NCBI RefSeq assembly: GCF_004009905.1
Contig: NZ_ML136876.1
Span: 25,711-89,710 of the forward strand
Origin: Lactobacillus xujianguonis
Lineage (GTDB): Bacteria > Bacillota > Bacilli > Lactobacillales > Lactobacillaceae
Direction: 5' to 3'
Length of the DNA: 64,000 nt
Shown here: positions 25,966 to 34,130 of the stretch, in pieces
How positions within the stretch are numbered: the stretch's first letter is position 1
Layout: each line of letters begins with the position of its first letter
Notes under the pieces: model-generated
Database searches by the model: none
What the model was told of the DNA's origin: nothing
Seen by the model: the letters and a program-made list of their open reading frames with translations, nothing else
Translations under genes and position numbers: made by a program

Positions 25966-26763
25966 TTATAATTTATCTTCAATTTGCTTAAAAGTTTTGT
26001 TGAAATCTTGGAAGAAATTATAATTTCTATTGTAGGTTCTAGTATCTTCCATCATTTCAACTACCGGTGTTTCATCTAGATTAGAACGGTTGAACAATTC
26101 TTTATCTGGAATAACAGCTATCACACTGTCGTCATCCTTAATACTTTCTAACATTTCATTAGAAGAAGAGGTATTACGTTTAATCATGTTAGCGATAAAG
26201 TAAAGTTTCGCAGTAACATAAGTTTCACCGGTACTGAACTCAATTGCTTCTTTTCGTAAGTCTTCAATCCGGTCTTCTAGGTTATATTTGGCATCAAAAC
26301 CATGCTTACTTGGTGTAATAGGGCTGAGAATATCATGACTTACAATAATCGCATTCTTAGTAGCGGTAGAGAAGTCTGGGTGACAATCAATAATAATATA
26401 GTCATAATCGCCAATACCCACCTTGTCATAATTGTTGTTAAGCCACATGTAAAGACGCATGTTTTTGTTAGTCATGTTTTCAATATTAGTTTCAATGTCG
26501 TCTAGGTGCATGTTACCGGCAATTAGATCAATATTTTCTTTAACATGGTTAATAGTTACATTGTCTTCTTGTAAAAAGATGTTAGCTACGGTACCGATAT
26601 CCTTATCAGCATAGACTTCATAGGTTTGACTTAAATTGCATTGATGGTCAAGGTCAATGAAGAGTATCTTTTTGCCATTTTTAGCAAGCCGTTCACCGAA
26701 GTTGTAGGCAAGAGTGGTTTTACCTACGCCTCCTTTGATGGCAGCAAATGAGATTATTTTCAT
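25966..26763 (-). CDS. parA: ParA-family partition ATPase
   Basis: ATPase of the ParA/Soj type, 265 aa from the ATG at 26763, which follows AAAGGAAG by 6 bases. The deviant Walker A is KGGVGKTT (residues 10-17), followed by FIDLDHQCNLS (motif A') and DYIIIDCHPDFS (Walker B region). There is no amino-terminal HTH, as in ParA type Ib and chromosomal Soj. It should move plasmid-like DNA together with a centromere-binding protein, probably the RHH product downstream. It is distinct from the host Soj because it is tied to a Rep gene. Confidence 0.9.
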   Translation of the reverse strand: MKIISFAAIKGGVGKTTLAYNFGERLAKNGKKILFIDLDHQCNLSQTYEVYADKDIGTVANIFLQEDNVTINHVKENIDLIAGNMHLDDIETNIENMTNKNMRLYMWLNNNYDKVGIGDYDYIIIDCHPDFSTATKNAIIVSHDILSPITPSKHGFDAKYNLEDRIEDLRKEAIEFSTGETYVTAKLYFIANMIKRNTSSSNEMLESIKDDDSVIAVIPDKELFNRSNLDETPVVEMMEDTRTYNRNYNFFQDFNKTFKQIEDKL

Positions 26764-27123
26764 AATACGCTTCCTTTTCAATTTAATCTGTTAATAGCAT
26801 CATAACACAAAGTCTAATAATGTGGCCATTAATAATTATACTTAACACTACAATAAGAAATATAAGGCTATAGATAAATATAAGTATACAAATAAATATA
26901 CTAGCTAATATAAGCATTAAGAAAAGGCTGGCCTAATGCAATTAATAAGCGTTTTGCATCTGAAAAAGTAAAGTTTATTGCGTTGACAAAATTTAAAATT
27001 AGTATAAATCTAAATATAAGTGTAAGTATATTAAAGTACATAATTATAAAGTACTAACAGAAGTATAAAACTAACCAAAGAACGAAAAACATCTATCTCT
27101 AATTATGATAAATGTGTTAAAAT
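26764..27123. repeat. AT-rich short-repeat field upstream of parA
   Basis: Gene-free stretch that holds the parA promoter region and a dense set of ATATAAG, AATATAAGTATA and AAATATA words (for example 26870-26920 and 26995-27040), similar to those between parA and the RHH gene. Confidence 0.45.
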
Positions 27124-28293
27124 ATGGGTATGAAATTACAAAAGAATGATGCCAATTTACAACAAATTGCAAGGCTTATCAAAGATGCTTTTGATAAAGA
27201 TACCGATCTTACTAAAGACCAAGTTTTTATGTCTCGTTATGATCATAGTGACAGTTACGGCATCTTAGATAAAAACAAATTACAAAGTTATATCATGGTT
27301 AATCCATTTCCTGCGCGTGTATTCACACAAAAGACGAAAATGGCAGGCATTGGGTATGTTTCTTCAGATAAAACTGCTCGCGGAAAGGGGAATATTACGG
27401 TATTAATGCGAGAAATACTGAAAGATTTGCATCAAGAAGAGATACCTTTTGCAAATTTAGCATCATTTTCAGAAAATTTTTACAGGCAATATGGCTTTGA
27501 AGATACTATTTATCAAAAGAAGTATGTATTTACGAATAAGGCTTTGCCATATCTGCGTACTATTACTGACGGAAAAACTATTACTGGTACATGGAGCGAT
27601 TTATTAGTTCAGAATGGTGCTGCACAGTTATACGAAGTTCCGATGCATACTTCAGATGAGCGCAATACAATGAATCGTGAATACTGGTGGTGGAACCGCA
27701 TGGAAAAGTACTATCCTGAACGCAATTTGGCAGTGTACTTTGGTAGAGTGGGTTTACCACAGGCATATATGTTTTATCATGTTAAGAATGATACCTTTTT
27801 CGTTGATGAAATGTATGCAGATGCTGGTGATGGCATTAAGGGATTACTGACTTACATTAAAGAAAACTATGCTGACTGCGCTAGATTTGAGATACTCATG
27901 CCAGAAGAAAGCAAACTTGAAAACTTCTTTACTGAGCAAAGGGTTCTAGAAATCGGCATTAAACCTTACATGATGAGTCGGATAGTTGACTTTGAAAAGA
28001 TTATCTCATGCATGAAAGTGGTTAATTTCGGTAGTTATACGATTCGTGTAACAGGAGATGAATTGTGCCCTTGGAACAATGGTACTTGGCAAATTACTAA
28101 TGATCATGATGGGTATCGGGTTAAAAAAGTTTCAGCCAGTGCTGACTTTACCGGAACCATTAATTCCTGGACTAAGGTTCTACTGGGGGATATGATTCTG
28201 CACGATGCAATTAAAGCTGGTGAGATTGCGGGAGATCATTATTCAAAGCTTGAATTTGTCAAAGGTACTGTCAGCTTTTATGATTATTTTTAA
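27124..28293 (+). CDS. Eis-like GNAT acetyltransferase
   Basis: A 389-aa protein with a GNAT domain in the first ~150 residues (MAGIGYVSSDKTARGKGNITVLMREIL; RGKG is the acetyl-CoA pyrophosphate loop), a second GNAT-like segment, and a carboxy SCP2-like domain (DTSNF-type region SYTIRVTGDELCPWNNGTWQI), the layout of Eis-type N-acetyltransferases. Eis proteins acetylate aminoglycosides or other amines; the natural substrate here is unknown. There is no Shine-Dalgarno sequence before either ATG (27124 or 27130), and a TATGAT lies 14 bases upstream, so the mRNA may be almost leaderless. Repeat fields like those of the parA region lie on both sides, suggesting it is cargo of the module. Confidence 0.85.
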   Translation: MGMKLQKNDANLQQIARLIKDAFDKDTDLTKDQVFMSRYDHSDSYGILDKNKLQSYIMVNPFPARVFTQKTKMAGIGYVSSDKTARGKGNITVLMREILKDLHQEEIPFANLASFSENFYRQYGFEDTIYQKKYVFTNKALPYLRTITDGKTITGTWSDLLVQNGAAQLYEVPMHTSDERNTMNREYWWWNRMEKYYPERNLAVYFGRVGLPQAYMFYHVKNDTFFVDEMYADAGDGIKGLLTYIKENYADCARFEILMPEESKLENFFTEQRVLEIGIKPYMMSRIVDFEKIISCMKVVNFGSYTIRVTGDELCPWNNGTWQITNDHDGYRVKKVSASADFTGTINSWTKVLLGDMILHDAIKAGEIAGDHYSKLEFVKGTVSFYDYF

Positions 28294-28297
28294 ATTG

Positions 28298-28347
28298 AAA
28301 AAAGCAAGCTAGAAAATCTGCTAAAGTCTGATCTAACTTGCTTTTTT
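28298..28347 (+). terminator. intrinsic terminator of the GNAT gene
   Basis: Hairpin AAAAGCAAGCTAGA ... TCTAACTTGCTTTTTT directly after the stop codon. Confidence 0.8.
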
Positions 28348-28579
28348 ATATATACATAAGTATTAAGATTAATATAAATATAAATATAAATATAAATATT
28401 ATGTAAAGCATAAGTACATTCATATTAATTAGCCAAAAATTCGTTTTCAGAATTCATTCTAATTAAGAACGCATCAGGGTATCTTTTTTCTCTCCTCAAA
28501 ATCGTTATCTTCGACTTTTTTAAAAAAAGAATTAACTAACAAGAAAAAATGATTATAATATTTTTGGGAAATTTTTTAT
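28348..28579. repeat. AT-rich repeat flank, possible right border of the module
   Basis: ATATAA is repeated in tandem with a 6-base period at about 28370-28400, next to CATAAGTA words like those of the parA region. After about 28430 the sequence looks like ordinary intergenic DNA. I place the right border of the replicon here, without proof. Confidence 0.4.
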
Positions 28580-28591
28580 TTGGAGATAGAA

Positions 28592-29692
28592 ATGAATTTA
28601 AGACATCAAGTGATAACTATGATTGGTGCGGCATTTTGCGCCAGTCTCTTTTGTTGTGCGGGCAGTCGTTCGCAGACTGTTAAGGCTGAAGTGACAAGTT
28701 CTTTTGTTAAGAAGGCCCTGACTGAGGCTCACATCAAGGGGTCAGTTGTTGTGGTGCAGGATGGCAAGGCCAAAACAGTTAACGTGGGGTATGGATATTA
28801 TAAGCGCAAGCTAGATAATGGCAGTTCTAAGTTAGTTTATCCTTTGGGTTCTTTGCAAAAGGCAGTTACCGGTGCCATGATTACGCAACTGATTTACCAA
28901 GGAAAGCTTTCACAAAATACCAAGATTTCTCGCTGGTATCCATTATTGAAACATGCCAAGCATATTACCGTTGGGCAATTGATGACACACACTTCTGGCT
29001 TAAATATGAGTGGTAGCGAACAAAGTCATGGTATCAAGTTCTCTGAGGCAGGAGCAATTAAGTGGACTGTTGCCAAATTAGATCTGACACCACGTTCTAA
29101 GGTAAATGATTTCAACTACAGCAATGCAAATTATGTTTTACTAGCAGGAATTATTCGCAAGGTAACGCATAAATCCTATGCTGCCAATGTTAAGAGCCGG
29201 ATTATTAAGCCGTTGAAACTTCATCATACGTATATTTATAAGGATATTCCTCGTAGAAAGACAGATGCGATTTCTTATTACGGTAGTCATAAAGGTAATT
29301 ATCGTGATCCGCTTTATGCTAACCAATATACGGTGACACAATTGCCAGGTGCCGGGAATCTTTTCTCACAGCCAGGTGACTATTTGAAGATCATCAAGGG
29401 TTTAAGTAATGGAAAAATTCTCACCGAAAAGCAATATCATTACATGACTCATTTGAAGTCCAAGAAATCGACTTATTCAGGTGGCCTGTATCTTAAGAAG
29501 CATGGTGACCTGCAAGTGGCTTATGGCAACTTTGGAGGAACCCATTTTTCAAATTGGATTCAATTAACATCTGATAATAAAAATGGAATTGTGCTCTTCT
29601 CGAATCAAACGCAAAATAATAAGAATAAAAATCGTGCAGTAGGGTACAAGATTTTAAACAAGATTAAAAAGAATACTTTTGTTAAAAGATAG
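28592..29692 (+). CDS. exported serine hydrolase, beta-lactamase/PBP4-like
   Basis: A 366-aa protein of the beta-lactamase-related family (class C/AmpH/EstB type). It starts at 28592 with GGAG 6 bases upstream. Residues ~8-32 form a signal peptide or anchor. The nucleophile motif is SLQK (Ser87, Lys90), the second motif YSN (176-178) and HTSGL lies between; a GGTHF near the end takes the place of the KTG/HxG motif. It probably acts on peptidoglycan peptides or esters outside the membrane. It is monocistronic. Confidence 0.85.
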   Translation: MNLRHQVITMIGAAFCASLFCCAGSRSQTVKAEVTSSFVKKALTEAHIKGSVVVVQDGKAKTVNVGYGYYKRKLDNGSSKLVYPLGSLQKAVTGAMITQLIYQGKLSQNTKISRWYPLLKHAKHITVGQLMTHTSGLNMSGSEQSHGIKFSEAGAIKWTVAKLDLTPRSKVNDFNYSNANYVLLAGIIRKVTHKSYAANVKSRIIKPLKLHHTYIYKDIPRRKTDAISYYGSHKGNYRDPLYANQYTVTQLPGAGNLFSQPGDYLKIIKGLSNGKILTEKQYHYMTHLKSKKSTYSGGLYLKKHGDLQVAYGNFGGTHFSNWIQLTSDNKNGIVLFSNQTQNNKNKNRAVGYKILNKIKKNTFVKR

Positions 29693-29698
29693 TAATGA

Positions 29699-29739
29699 AA
29701 AAGCAGCTTAGATTAACGATTCTAAGCTGCTTATTTTAT
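29699..29739 (+). terminator. intrinsic terminator of the serine hydrolase gene
   Basis: Hairpin AAGCAGCTTAGA/TCTAAGCTGCTT with an 8-base loop followed by ATTTTA. Confidence 0.82.
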
Positions 29740-29749
29740 CATTAAAAAA

Positions 29750-29765
29750 TGATTCACGTGAAACA
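29750..29765. promoter_or_regulatory. parS-like site (chromosomal ParB/Spo0J)
   Basis: TGATTCACGTGAAACA differs at one position from the consensus TGTTTCACGTGAAACA bound by Spo0J/ParB in Firmicutes. It lies between two convergent genes. In low-GC Gram-positives parS sites cluster in the origin-proximal part of the chromosome, so this also hints at chromosomal location. Confidence 0.65.
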
Positions 29766-29779
29766 ACGATAATTTTTGC

Positions 29780-30550
29780 CTAATTTTCATTAGCGGCATT
29801 AACTGCGTCGATCACGGCATGACGTAAACCATTCTTTTCTAAACTAGCCACGCCCTTAATTGTAGTGCCGCCAGGTGAACAAACTTGATCACGTAGAAGA
29901 GCAGGAGCAGTCTTGGTCTCAAGAGCTAAAGTTGCCGCACCTTTGACCATACTAGCTGCAATTTGGTTAGCTTGGTCACGTTTTAAACCATTTAGCACTC
30001 CAGCATCCGCGAGAGCGTCAAGAAAGACATCGACAAAAGCCGGCCCACAACCACCGATTGTGCCAGCAATACTTAATTGTTCTTCTTTGACTTCGATCAC
30101 ATCACCTAGGTCAGCTAACAGTTCTTTGATTGCGGTCTTACTTGTTTCATCAAGATCCTCCGGCAAATAAGTAGCAATCGTACCAGCATTAATGGCGACT
30201 GGAGTATTGGGGATGATGCGGGCGATTTTTGCTTCAGGTAAAATTTGATCTAGCTCTGCCATGGAAATGCCAGCAGCGGCAGAAATAATTGTAGCAGATG
30301 AAGTAGCTGGTAGATCCTTTAACACCGCTGACGTAATCTTAGCTGGCGTAGTTAAGATGATGAAGTCAGGCTTTAAATTAGCCAAGTCAGTCATTGAATG
30401 CACGAGTTTGAAGTTAAACTGCTCAGCTAATTGATCGACACGCGGGTTAACCGGATTTTCACCAATTAGGTCATATTTTTTAGTTCTGAATAAACCTTCC
30501 ATTATGGCGCTACCCATTTGACCAACGCCGACAATTGCAACTTTTTTCAT
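29780..30550 (-). CDS. proC: pyrroline-5-carboxylate reductase
   Basis: Last enzyme of proline biosynthesis, reducing 1-pyrroline-5-carboxylate with NAD(P)H. The 256-aa protein has the Rossmann start VGVGQMGSAIMEGL and the carboxy P5CR dimerisation domain with GPAFVDVFLDALADAGV and DQVCSPGGTTIKG. AAAGGA precedes the ATG by 7 bases. It is transcribed alone, divergent from kptA. Confidence 0.93.
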   Translation of the reverse strand: MKKVAIVGVGQMGSAIMEGLFRTKKYDLIGENPVNPRVDQLAEQFNFKLVHSMTDLANLKPDFIILTTPAKITSAVLKDLPATSSATIISAAAGISMAELDQILPEAKIARIIPNTPVAINAGTIATYLPEDLDETSKTAIKELLADLGDVIEVKEEQLSIAGTIGGCGPAFVDVFLDALADAGVLNGLKRDQANQIAASMVKGAATLALETKTAPALLRDQVCSPGGTTIKGVASLEKNGLRHAVIDAVNAANEN

Positions 30551-30628
30551 TGAGAATTCCTTTCTATCGCTAAAAATACTATAGTTAGATTATGAGCAAA
30601 AAATTGTTGAGAATACAAGGTGAAATTC

Positions 30629-31195
30629 ATGCAAGAACGAAAAGATAAACGCAATGACGTTTTCATCAGCAAAAAGATGTCTTACTGCTTGCGGCATAAT
30701 CCAGACAAATATGGCTTGCAGCTTGATGAATATGGTTTTGTTGATTTGCAAGATTTTTTGAAAGCAATGAATCGCATGCATCATTTTCAACCAAAGCTGA
30801 CGGAAATGAAAATTCGAGAAATCATGCAAGCTAGTGACAAGGTGCGTTTTGAAATTAAAAACGGTAAGATTTGTGCTCTTTACGGTCATTCTGTACCAGG
30901 AATTATTAAACGTCAAAAGGCCACGCCACCAGATGTCCTTTACCATGGCACAGCGCATCGCTTCTTAGCAAGTATTGAAAAAGAAGGACTGCTGCCAATG
31001 GGACGACAATATGTGCACTTGTCGACTGACATAGCGATGGCCGAATCAGTGGGTAAAAGACGTGATCAACAGCCAGCAATCTTAATGGTTGATGCTAAGC
31101 AAGCCCACGCTGATGGAATTGACTTTTATGTTGGTAATGATGAAGTGTGGTTATGTGATCAAATGCCAAGTAAGTATTTACACCAAATAAAATAA
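30629..31195 (+). CDS. kptA: RNA 2'-phosphotransferase (KptA/Tpt1 family)
   Basis: A 188-aa homologue of the tRNA-splicing 2'-phosphotransferase. The amino-terminal winged-helix part has SYCLRHNPDKYGL, the carboxy ADP-ribosyltransferase-like part YHGTAHRFLASI, HLSTDIAMAESVGKRR and DEVWLCDQMPSKYL. In eukaryotes it removes the splice-junction 2'-phosphate using NAD; bacteria lack that splicing path, so its natural role is unclear (removal of 2'-phosphates or ADP-ribosylation has been proposed). AAGGTG precedes the ATG at 30629. It lies upstream of the T-box operon. Confidence 0.9.
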   Translation: MQERKDKRNDVFISKKMSYCLRHNPDKYGLQLDEYGFVDLQDFLKAMNRMHHFQPKLTEMKIREIMQASDKVRFEIKNGKICALYGHSVPGIIKRQKATPPDVLYHGTAHRFLASIEKEGLLPMGRQYVHLSTDIAMAESVGKRRDQQPAILMVDAKQAHADGIDFYVGNDEVWLCDQMPSKYLHQIK

Positions 31196-31209
31196 TTTTA
31201 GATTTTTTC

Positions 31210-31238
31210 TTGACACATTCAAACGATCGTAATAAGAT
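31210..31238 (+). promoter_or_regulatory. promoter of the T-box operon
   Basis: TTGACA (31210-31215), a 17-base spacer and TAAGAT (31233-31238), directly upstream of the T-box leader. Confidence 0.78.
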
Positions 31239-31254
31239 AATGACAACGAAATTA

Positions 31255-31545
31255 ATAAAAGCTTAGAAGAGATGAGTAATCATTCAGAGTTTCCACAGAG
31301 AGTCGAGTGAGGTGCAAGTCGATGTTACCGAGAATGATGAAGATGGTCTCTGAGCTGTTTAAAATGCAAGCCATGTTTGGTAAGCAATTTACGTTTAACG
31401 ATCGTTACCTCGTTCGAGTATGTCCCGAGTAAGGAGTACTTAGTAAGGACTTTGTTGTGAAGCAAAGTTGAAGTAAGGGTGGTAACACGTTTTAGAAGCG
31501 TCCCTAGGAAAGCTAATTACGGCTTTTCTGGAGGCGCTTTTTGCT
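31255..31545 (+). promoter_or_regulatory. T-box riboswitch, probable methionine specificity
   Basis: Leader RNA with a long Stem I region, the conserved T-box AAGGGTGGTAACACG (31475-31489) that pairs with the tRNA acceptor end, and a terminator hairpin (31496-31542, AAGCGTCC ... GGAGGCGC then TTTTT) that competes with the antiterminator. The bulge segment around 31343-31345 in GAGAATGATGAAGATGG offers ATG as the specifier, which fits the downstream methionine-synthase-like gene and luxS. Uncharged tRNA-Met would allow readthrough. The specifier was placed by eye. Confidence 0.85.
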
Positions 31546-31572
31546 TACCAAAATTAAAAAGGAGGATTAACC

Positions 31573-31695
31573 ATGGAGAGAATTGAAGACAAACACGCAG
31601 TGTTAAGCAAAGAAAATATTAAGACTGGCCTTAAGCGAATGTGCGTCTTGATCTGGTTAGTCCTAATTATCATTGGGCTAGTAGTAGTGAAATAG
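31573..31695 (+). CDS. 40-aa membrane peptide after the T-box
   Basis: Short gene with a strong GGAGG 7 bases before the ATG. The product has a charged amino part (MERIEDKHAVLSKENIK), then one hydrophobic helix (CVLIWLVLIIIGLVVV) and a terminal Lys. It is the first cistron under T-box control and is followed 33 bases later by the MetE-like gene, so it is probably linked to methionine supply, but no function is known. Confidence 0.68.
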   Translation: MERIEDKHAVLSKENIKTGLKRMCVLIWLVLIIIGLVVVK

Positions 31696-31728
31696 GCAAA
31701 ATGAACTTTTTAATTTGGAGAAATAGAT

Positions 31729-32841
31729 ATGACAAATTTGCATTATGACATCGTTGGTAGTTTTCTTAGACCCACATCACTTAAAGCAGCACGAGCAGAC
31801 TTTGCAGCAGGGAAGGTTTCACTTTATGAATTACGCGAAGTAGAAAATCGAGAGATTGCTGACTTAGTTGAAAAAGAGATTAGCGCCGGCTTGAAGGTAG
31901 TCACTGACGGTGAATTTAGAAGAAGTTACTGGCACCTTGATACCTTCTGGGGCTTTGATGGTATTGCCCACACTACCCAAAAGCAAGGCTATCTCTTCCA
32001 TGATGAAGAAACGCGAAAAGATTCAGCGCAAATTAATGGCAAGATTCGCTTTGCTGGGGACCATCCAGACCTAGAAGCCTTTAAGTTTTTGCGTAATTTG
32101 ACTAAAGGAAAAGGCGTGACTCCTCGGCAGAGCATCCCAGCTCCAGCTCAATGCTATGCGGAACTCGTCAGAGGAGAAGAAAATATTGCAGCTGTGCAAA
32201 AATACTATTCCAGCGAAGAGGAATTATTAACAGATCTGGCTCAAGCTTATCATGATTTGATCTTAGCTTTATATGATGTTGGCTGCCGGGATGTGAAGCT
32301 TGATGACTGCACCTGGGGGATGGTTGTTGATGATGACTTCTGGGCAACGATGGTGAAGCAAGGCTTTAAACGTGAAGATTTAGAAGAAAAATACTTGCAA
32401 GTCAATAATGCTGCACTGCAAGATTTGCCTGCTGATTTACGGATTTCCACTCATATTTGTCGTGGTAATTATCACTCTACTTGGGCAGCCAAGGGCGGTT
32501 ATGCACCTGTAGCAGATTATGTTTTTGCTAAAGAAAATGTGGCTGCCTTTTATTTGGAATTTGATGATGAACGCTCAGGAGGCTTTGAACCATTAGCAAA
32601 AGTTCCGGCTGATAAGGAAGTAGTTTTAGGTTTAGTCACCAGCAAGAAGCCCGAGTTAGAAAAAGAAGCGGACTTGCAAGCGCGAATTAAGCAGGCGAGC
32701 CAATACCACGACTTGGATCATTTAGCCCTGAGCACGCAATGTGGTTTTGCCTCTACTGAGGAGGGCAATCAACTGACTGAAACGCAAGAATGGGCTAAAA
32801 TTAATTTAGTTGAAAAAACCGCAAAAGATATTTGGAAATAA
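31729..32841 (+). CDS. MetE-like cobalamin-independent methionine synthase family protein
   Basis: A 370-aa protein matching only the carboxy catalytic half of MetE, the YxjG/YxjH-type family. Zinc ligands can be placed at STHICRGN (His, Cys) and STQCGFAST (Cys), with [10 protein letters not shown] and DDCTWG near the active site. Short MetE-like enzymes transfer methyl groups to homocysteine from donors other than methyltetrahydropteroyl-triglutamate, or belong to methionine salvage. T-box control and coupling to luxS, which releases homocysteine, fit a role in homocysteine methylation. A GGAG precedes the ATG. Confidence 0.87.
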   Translation: MTNLHYDIVGSFLRPTSLKAARADFAAGKVSLYELREVENREIADLVEKEISAGLKVVTDGEFRRSYWHLDTFWGFDGIAHTTQKQGYLFHDEETRKDSAQINGKIRFAGDHPDLEAFKFLRNLTKGKGVTPRQSIPAPAQCYAELVRGEENIAAVQKYYSSEEELLTDLAQAYHDLILALYDVGCRDVKLDDCTWGMVVDDDFWATMVKQGFKREDLEEKYLQVNNAALQDLPADLRISTHICRGNYHSTWAAKGGYAPVADYVFAKENVAAFYLEFDDERSGGFEPLAKVPADKEVVLGLVTSKKPELEKEADLQARIKQASQYHDLDHLALSTQCGFASTEEGNQLTETQEWAKINLVEKTAKDIWK

Positions 32842-32864
32842 TTTTATTAAGAAGGAGAAAAATC

Positions 32865-33341
32865 ATGGGAAAAGTTGAAAGTTTTACATTAGATCACACC
32901 AAAGTTAAGGCGCCTTACGTTCGTTTGATTTCAGTTGAAGAAGGTAAAAAGGGTGATGAAATTTCTAACTTTGATTTACGGTTAGTGCAACCAAATGATA
33001 ATGCAATCCCAACCGGTGGGTTACACACAATTGAGCACTTACTCGCTAGCTTGCTTCGTGATCGGATTGATGGCTACATTGATTGTTCACCATTTGGCTG
33101 CCGGACAGGCTTTCACTTGTTAGTCTGGGGTACGCCAAGTACGACTGAAGTAGCTAAGGCGCTGAAGTCCAGCTTGGAAGAAATCCGCGACAACATTCAA
33201 TGGGAAGATGTACCAGGAACCACAATTGAAAGTTGTGGTAATTACCGTGATCACTCATTGTTCTCAGCAAAAGAATGGTGCAAGAAGATCTTGGATGAAG
33301 GAATTTCTGATCAACCATTTGAAAGACATGTGGTTGAATAA
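32865..33341 (+). CDS. luxS: S-ribosylhomocysteine lyase
   Basis: LuxS, 158 aa from the ATG at 32865 (GGAG 7 bases upstream). The metal site HTIEH (His54, His58) and a later Cys (ESCGNYRDH) are present, together with the catalytic Cys in [12 protein letters not shown]. It splits S-ribosylhomocysteine into homocysteine and DPD, the precursor of autoinducer-2. It is the last gene of the T-box operon, so AI-2 output here should respond to methionine starvation. Confidence 0.95.
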   Translation: MGKVESFTLDHTKVKAPYVRLISVEEGKKGDEISNFDLRLVQPNDNAIPTGGLHTIEHLLASLLRDRIDGYIDCSPFGCRTGFHLLVWGTPSTTEVAKALKSSLEEIRDNIQWEDVPGTTIESCGNYRDHSLFSAKEWCKKILDEGISDQPFERHVVE

Positions 33342-33353
33342 TGTTTAGATAGA

Positions 33354-33386
33354 TTAAAAAGCTCGCATTTGCGGGCTTTTTTCTTT
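33354..33386. terminator. bidirectional terminator after luxS
   Basis: Hairpin AAAAAGCTCGC/GCGGGCTTTTTT between luxS and the convergent TetR gene. Confidence 0.85.
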
Positions 33387-33389
33387 TGG

Positions 33390-33953
33390 TTAATAATTTC
33401 CTAACTGCTTAATATCATGTTTAATCAGCTGGGTTAAATCTTCAATTGAAATTCCTTCAGGATTTTCGAGCCATAGAGTAAAAGTATTCCAAAAAATTCC
33501 CACTGAAATTCTAGCTAGGTAAGTAACCTTGATTTCGTTATTAACATCCATATGCCATTCAACGTTCTTATTAGTTAAATGAAATTCTTTAAAAATGTCA
33601 GGAAATATTTGGTTTGCATTGTCTAGTAATTTATAACCTAGACCAGCTTTAACGAGAATTTGTAGCTTTTCAGAACGGGGTGGCCAATAGATAAAGAAAT
33701 CTTCAATTACTTGGTCGTAGGTTTTAGGGCTAAGTTCACGAATCCAAGTTGCATAATCCAGCAACAAATTTTGAAGATAAGTATCCATGATATCGTCTTT
33801 ATTTTTAAAAATTCGATAGAAAGTTCTTCTTGAAAGGTGAGCATTATTAGCAATATCAATGATATGAATTTCTGAAATTTTCTTTTTTGAAAGTAAATCA
33901 AAAAAAGAATTAATAATATTTTTTTGATGTTGTTTAGTCATTCGATTACTCAT
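33390..33953 (-). CDS. TetR-family transcriptional regulator
   Basis: A 187-aa regulator. The amino-terminal HTH (residues ~10-55, SEIHIIDIANNAHLSRRTFYRIFKNKDDIMDTYL) is of the TetR/AcrR type; the carboxy part (residues 60-187) is a TetR_C-like ligand-binding domain. It is divergent from a two-gene ABC transporter and probably represses it; a palindrome with TTTGGCACA/TGTGTCAAA arms (34065-34084) lies between them. Confidence 0.87.
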   Translation of the reverse strand: MSNRMTKQHQKNIINSFFDLLSKKKISEIHIIDIANNAHLSRRTFYRIFKNKDDIMDTYLQNLLLDYATWIRELSPKTYDQVIEDFFIYWPPRSEKLQILVKAGLGYKLLDNANQIFPDIFKEFHLTNKNVEWHMDVNNEIKVTYLARISVGIFWNTFTLWLENPEGISIEDLTQLIKHDIKQLGNY

Positions 33954-34064
33954 AAAGCTTTGTTACTCCGTACTTTGCCACAAATTAGTATAAAAGTGAC
34001 AAGAATTAAGATTTTGGTTTAAGTATTGAATTATATATATTTAGATGTAATCATACTTTATATA

Positions 34065-34084
34065 TTTGGCACAGATGTGTCAAA
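34065..34084. promoter_or_regulatory. probable TetR-type operator
   Basis: TTTGGCACAGATGTGTCAAA is an inverted repeat with 9-bp arms (one mismatch) just upstream of the ABC transporter genes. A half-site (TTTGCCACA, about 33975-33983) lies near the regulator start, which would allow autoregulation. Confidence 0.6.
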
Positions 34085-34130
34085 TAAAATTGCGCGCGCA
34101 ACTTTAATCTTGAAAAAATGAGGTAGTTGC

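Noticed and set aside
28360..28400. The ATATAA tandem run as a CRISPR or VNTR array
   Set aside because: The unit is 6 bases, has no spacers and belongs to the general AT-rich repeat words of the module.
22115..28430. Prophage or conjugative element as explanation of the replicon
   Set aside because: No integrase, relaxase, terminase, structural or transposase gene is present; the Rep/ParA/iteron content is that of a plasmid.
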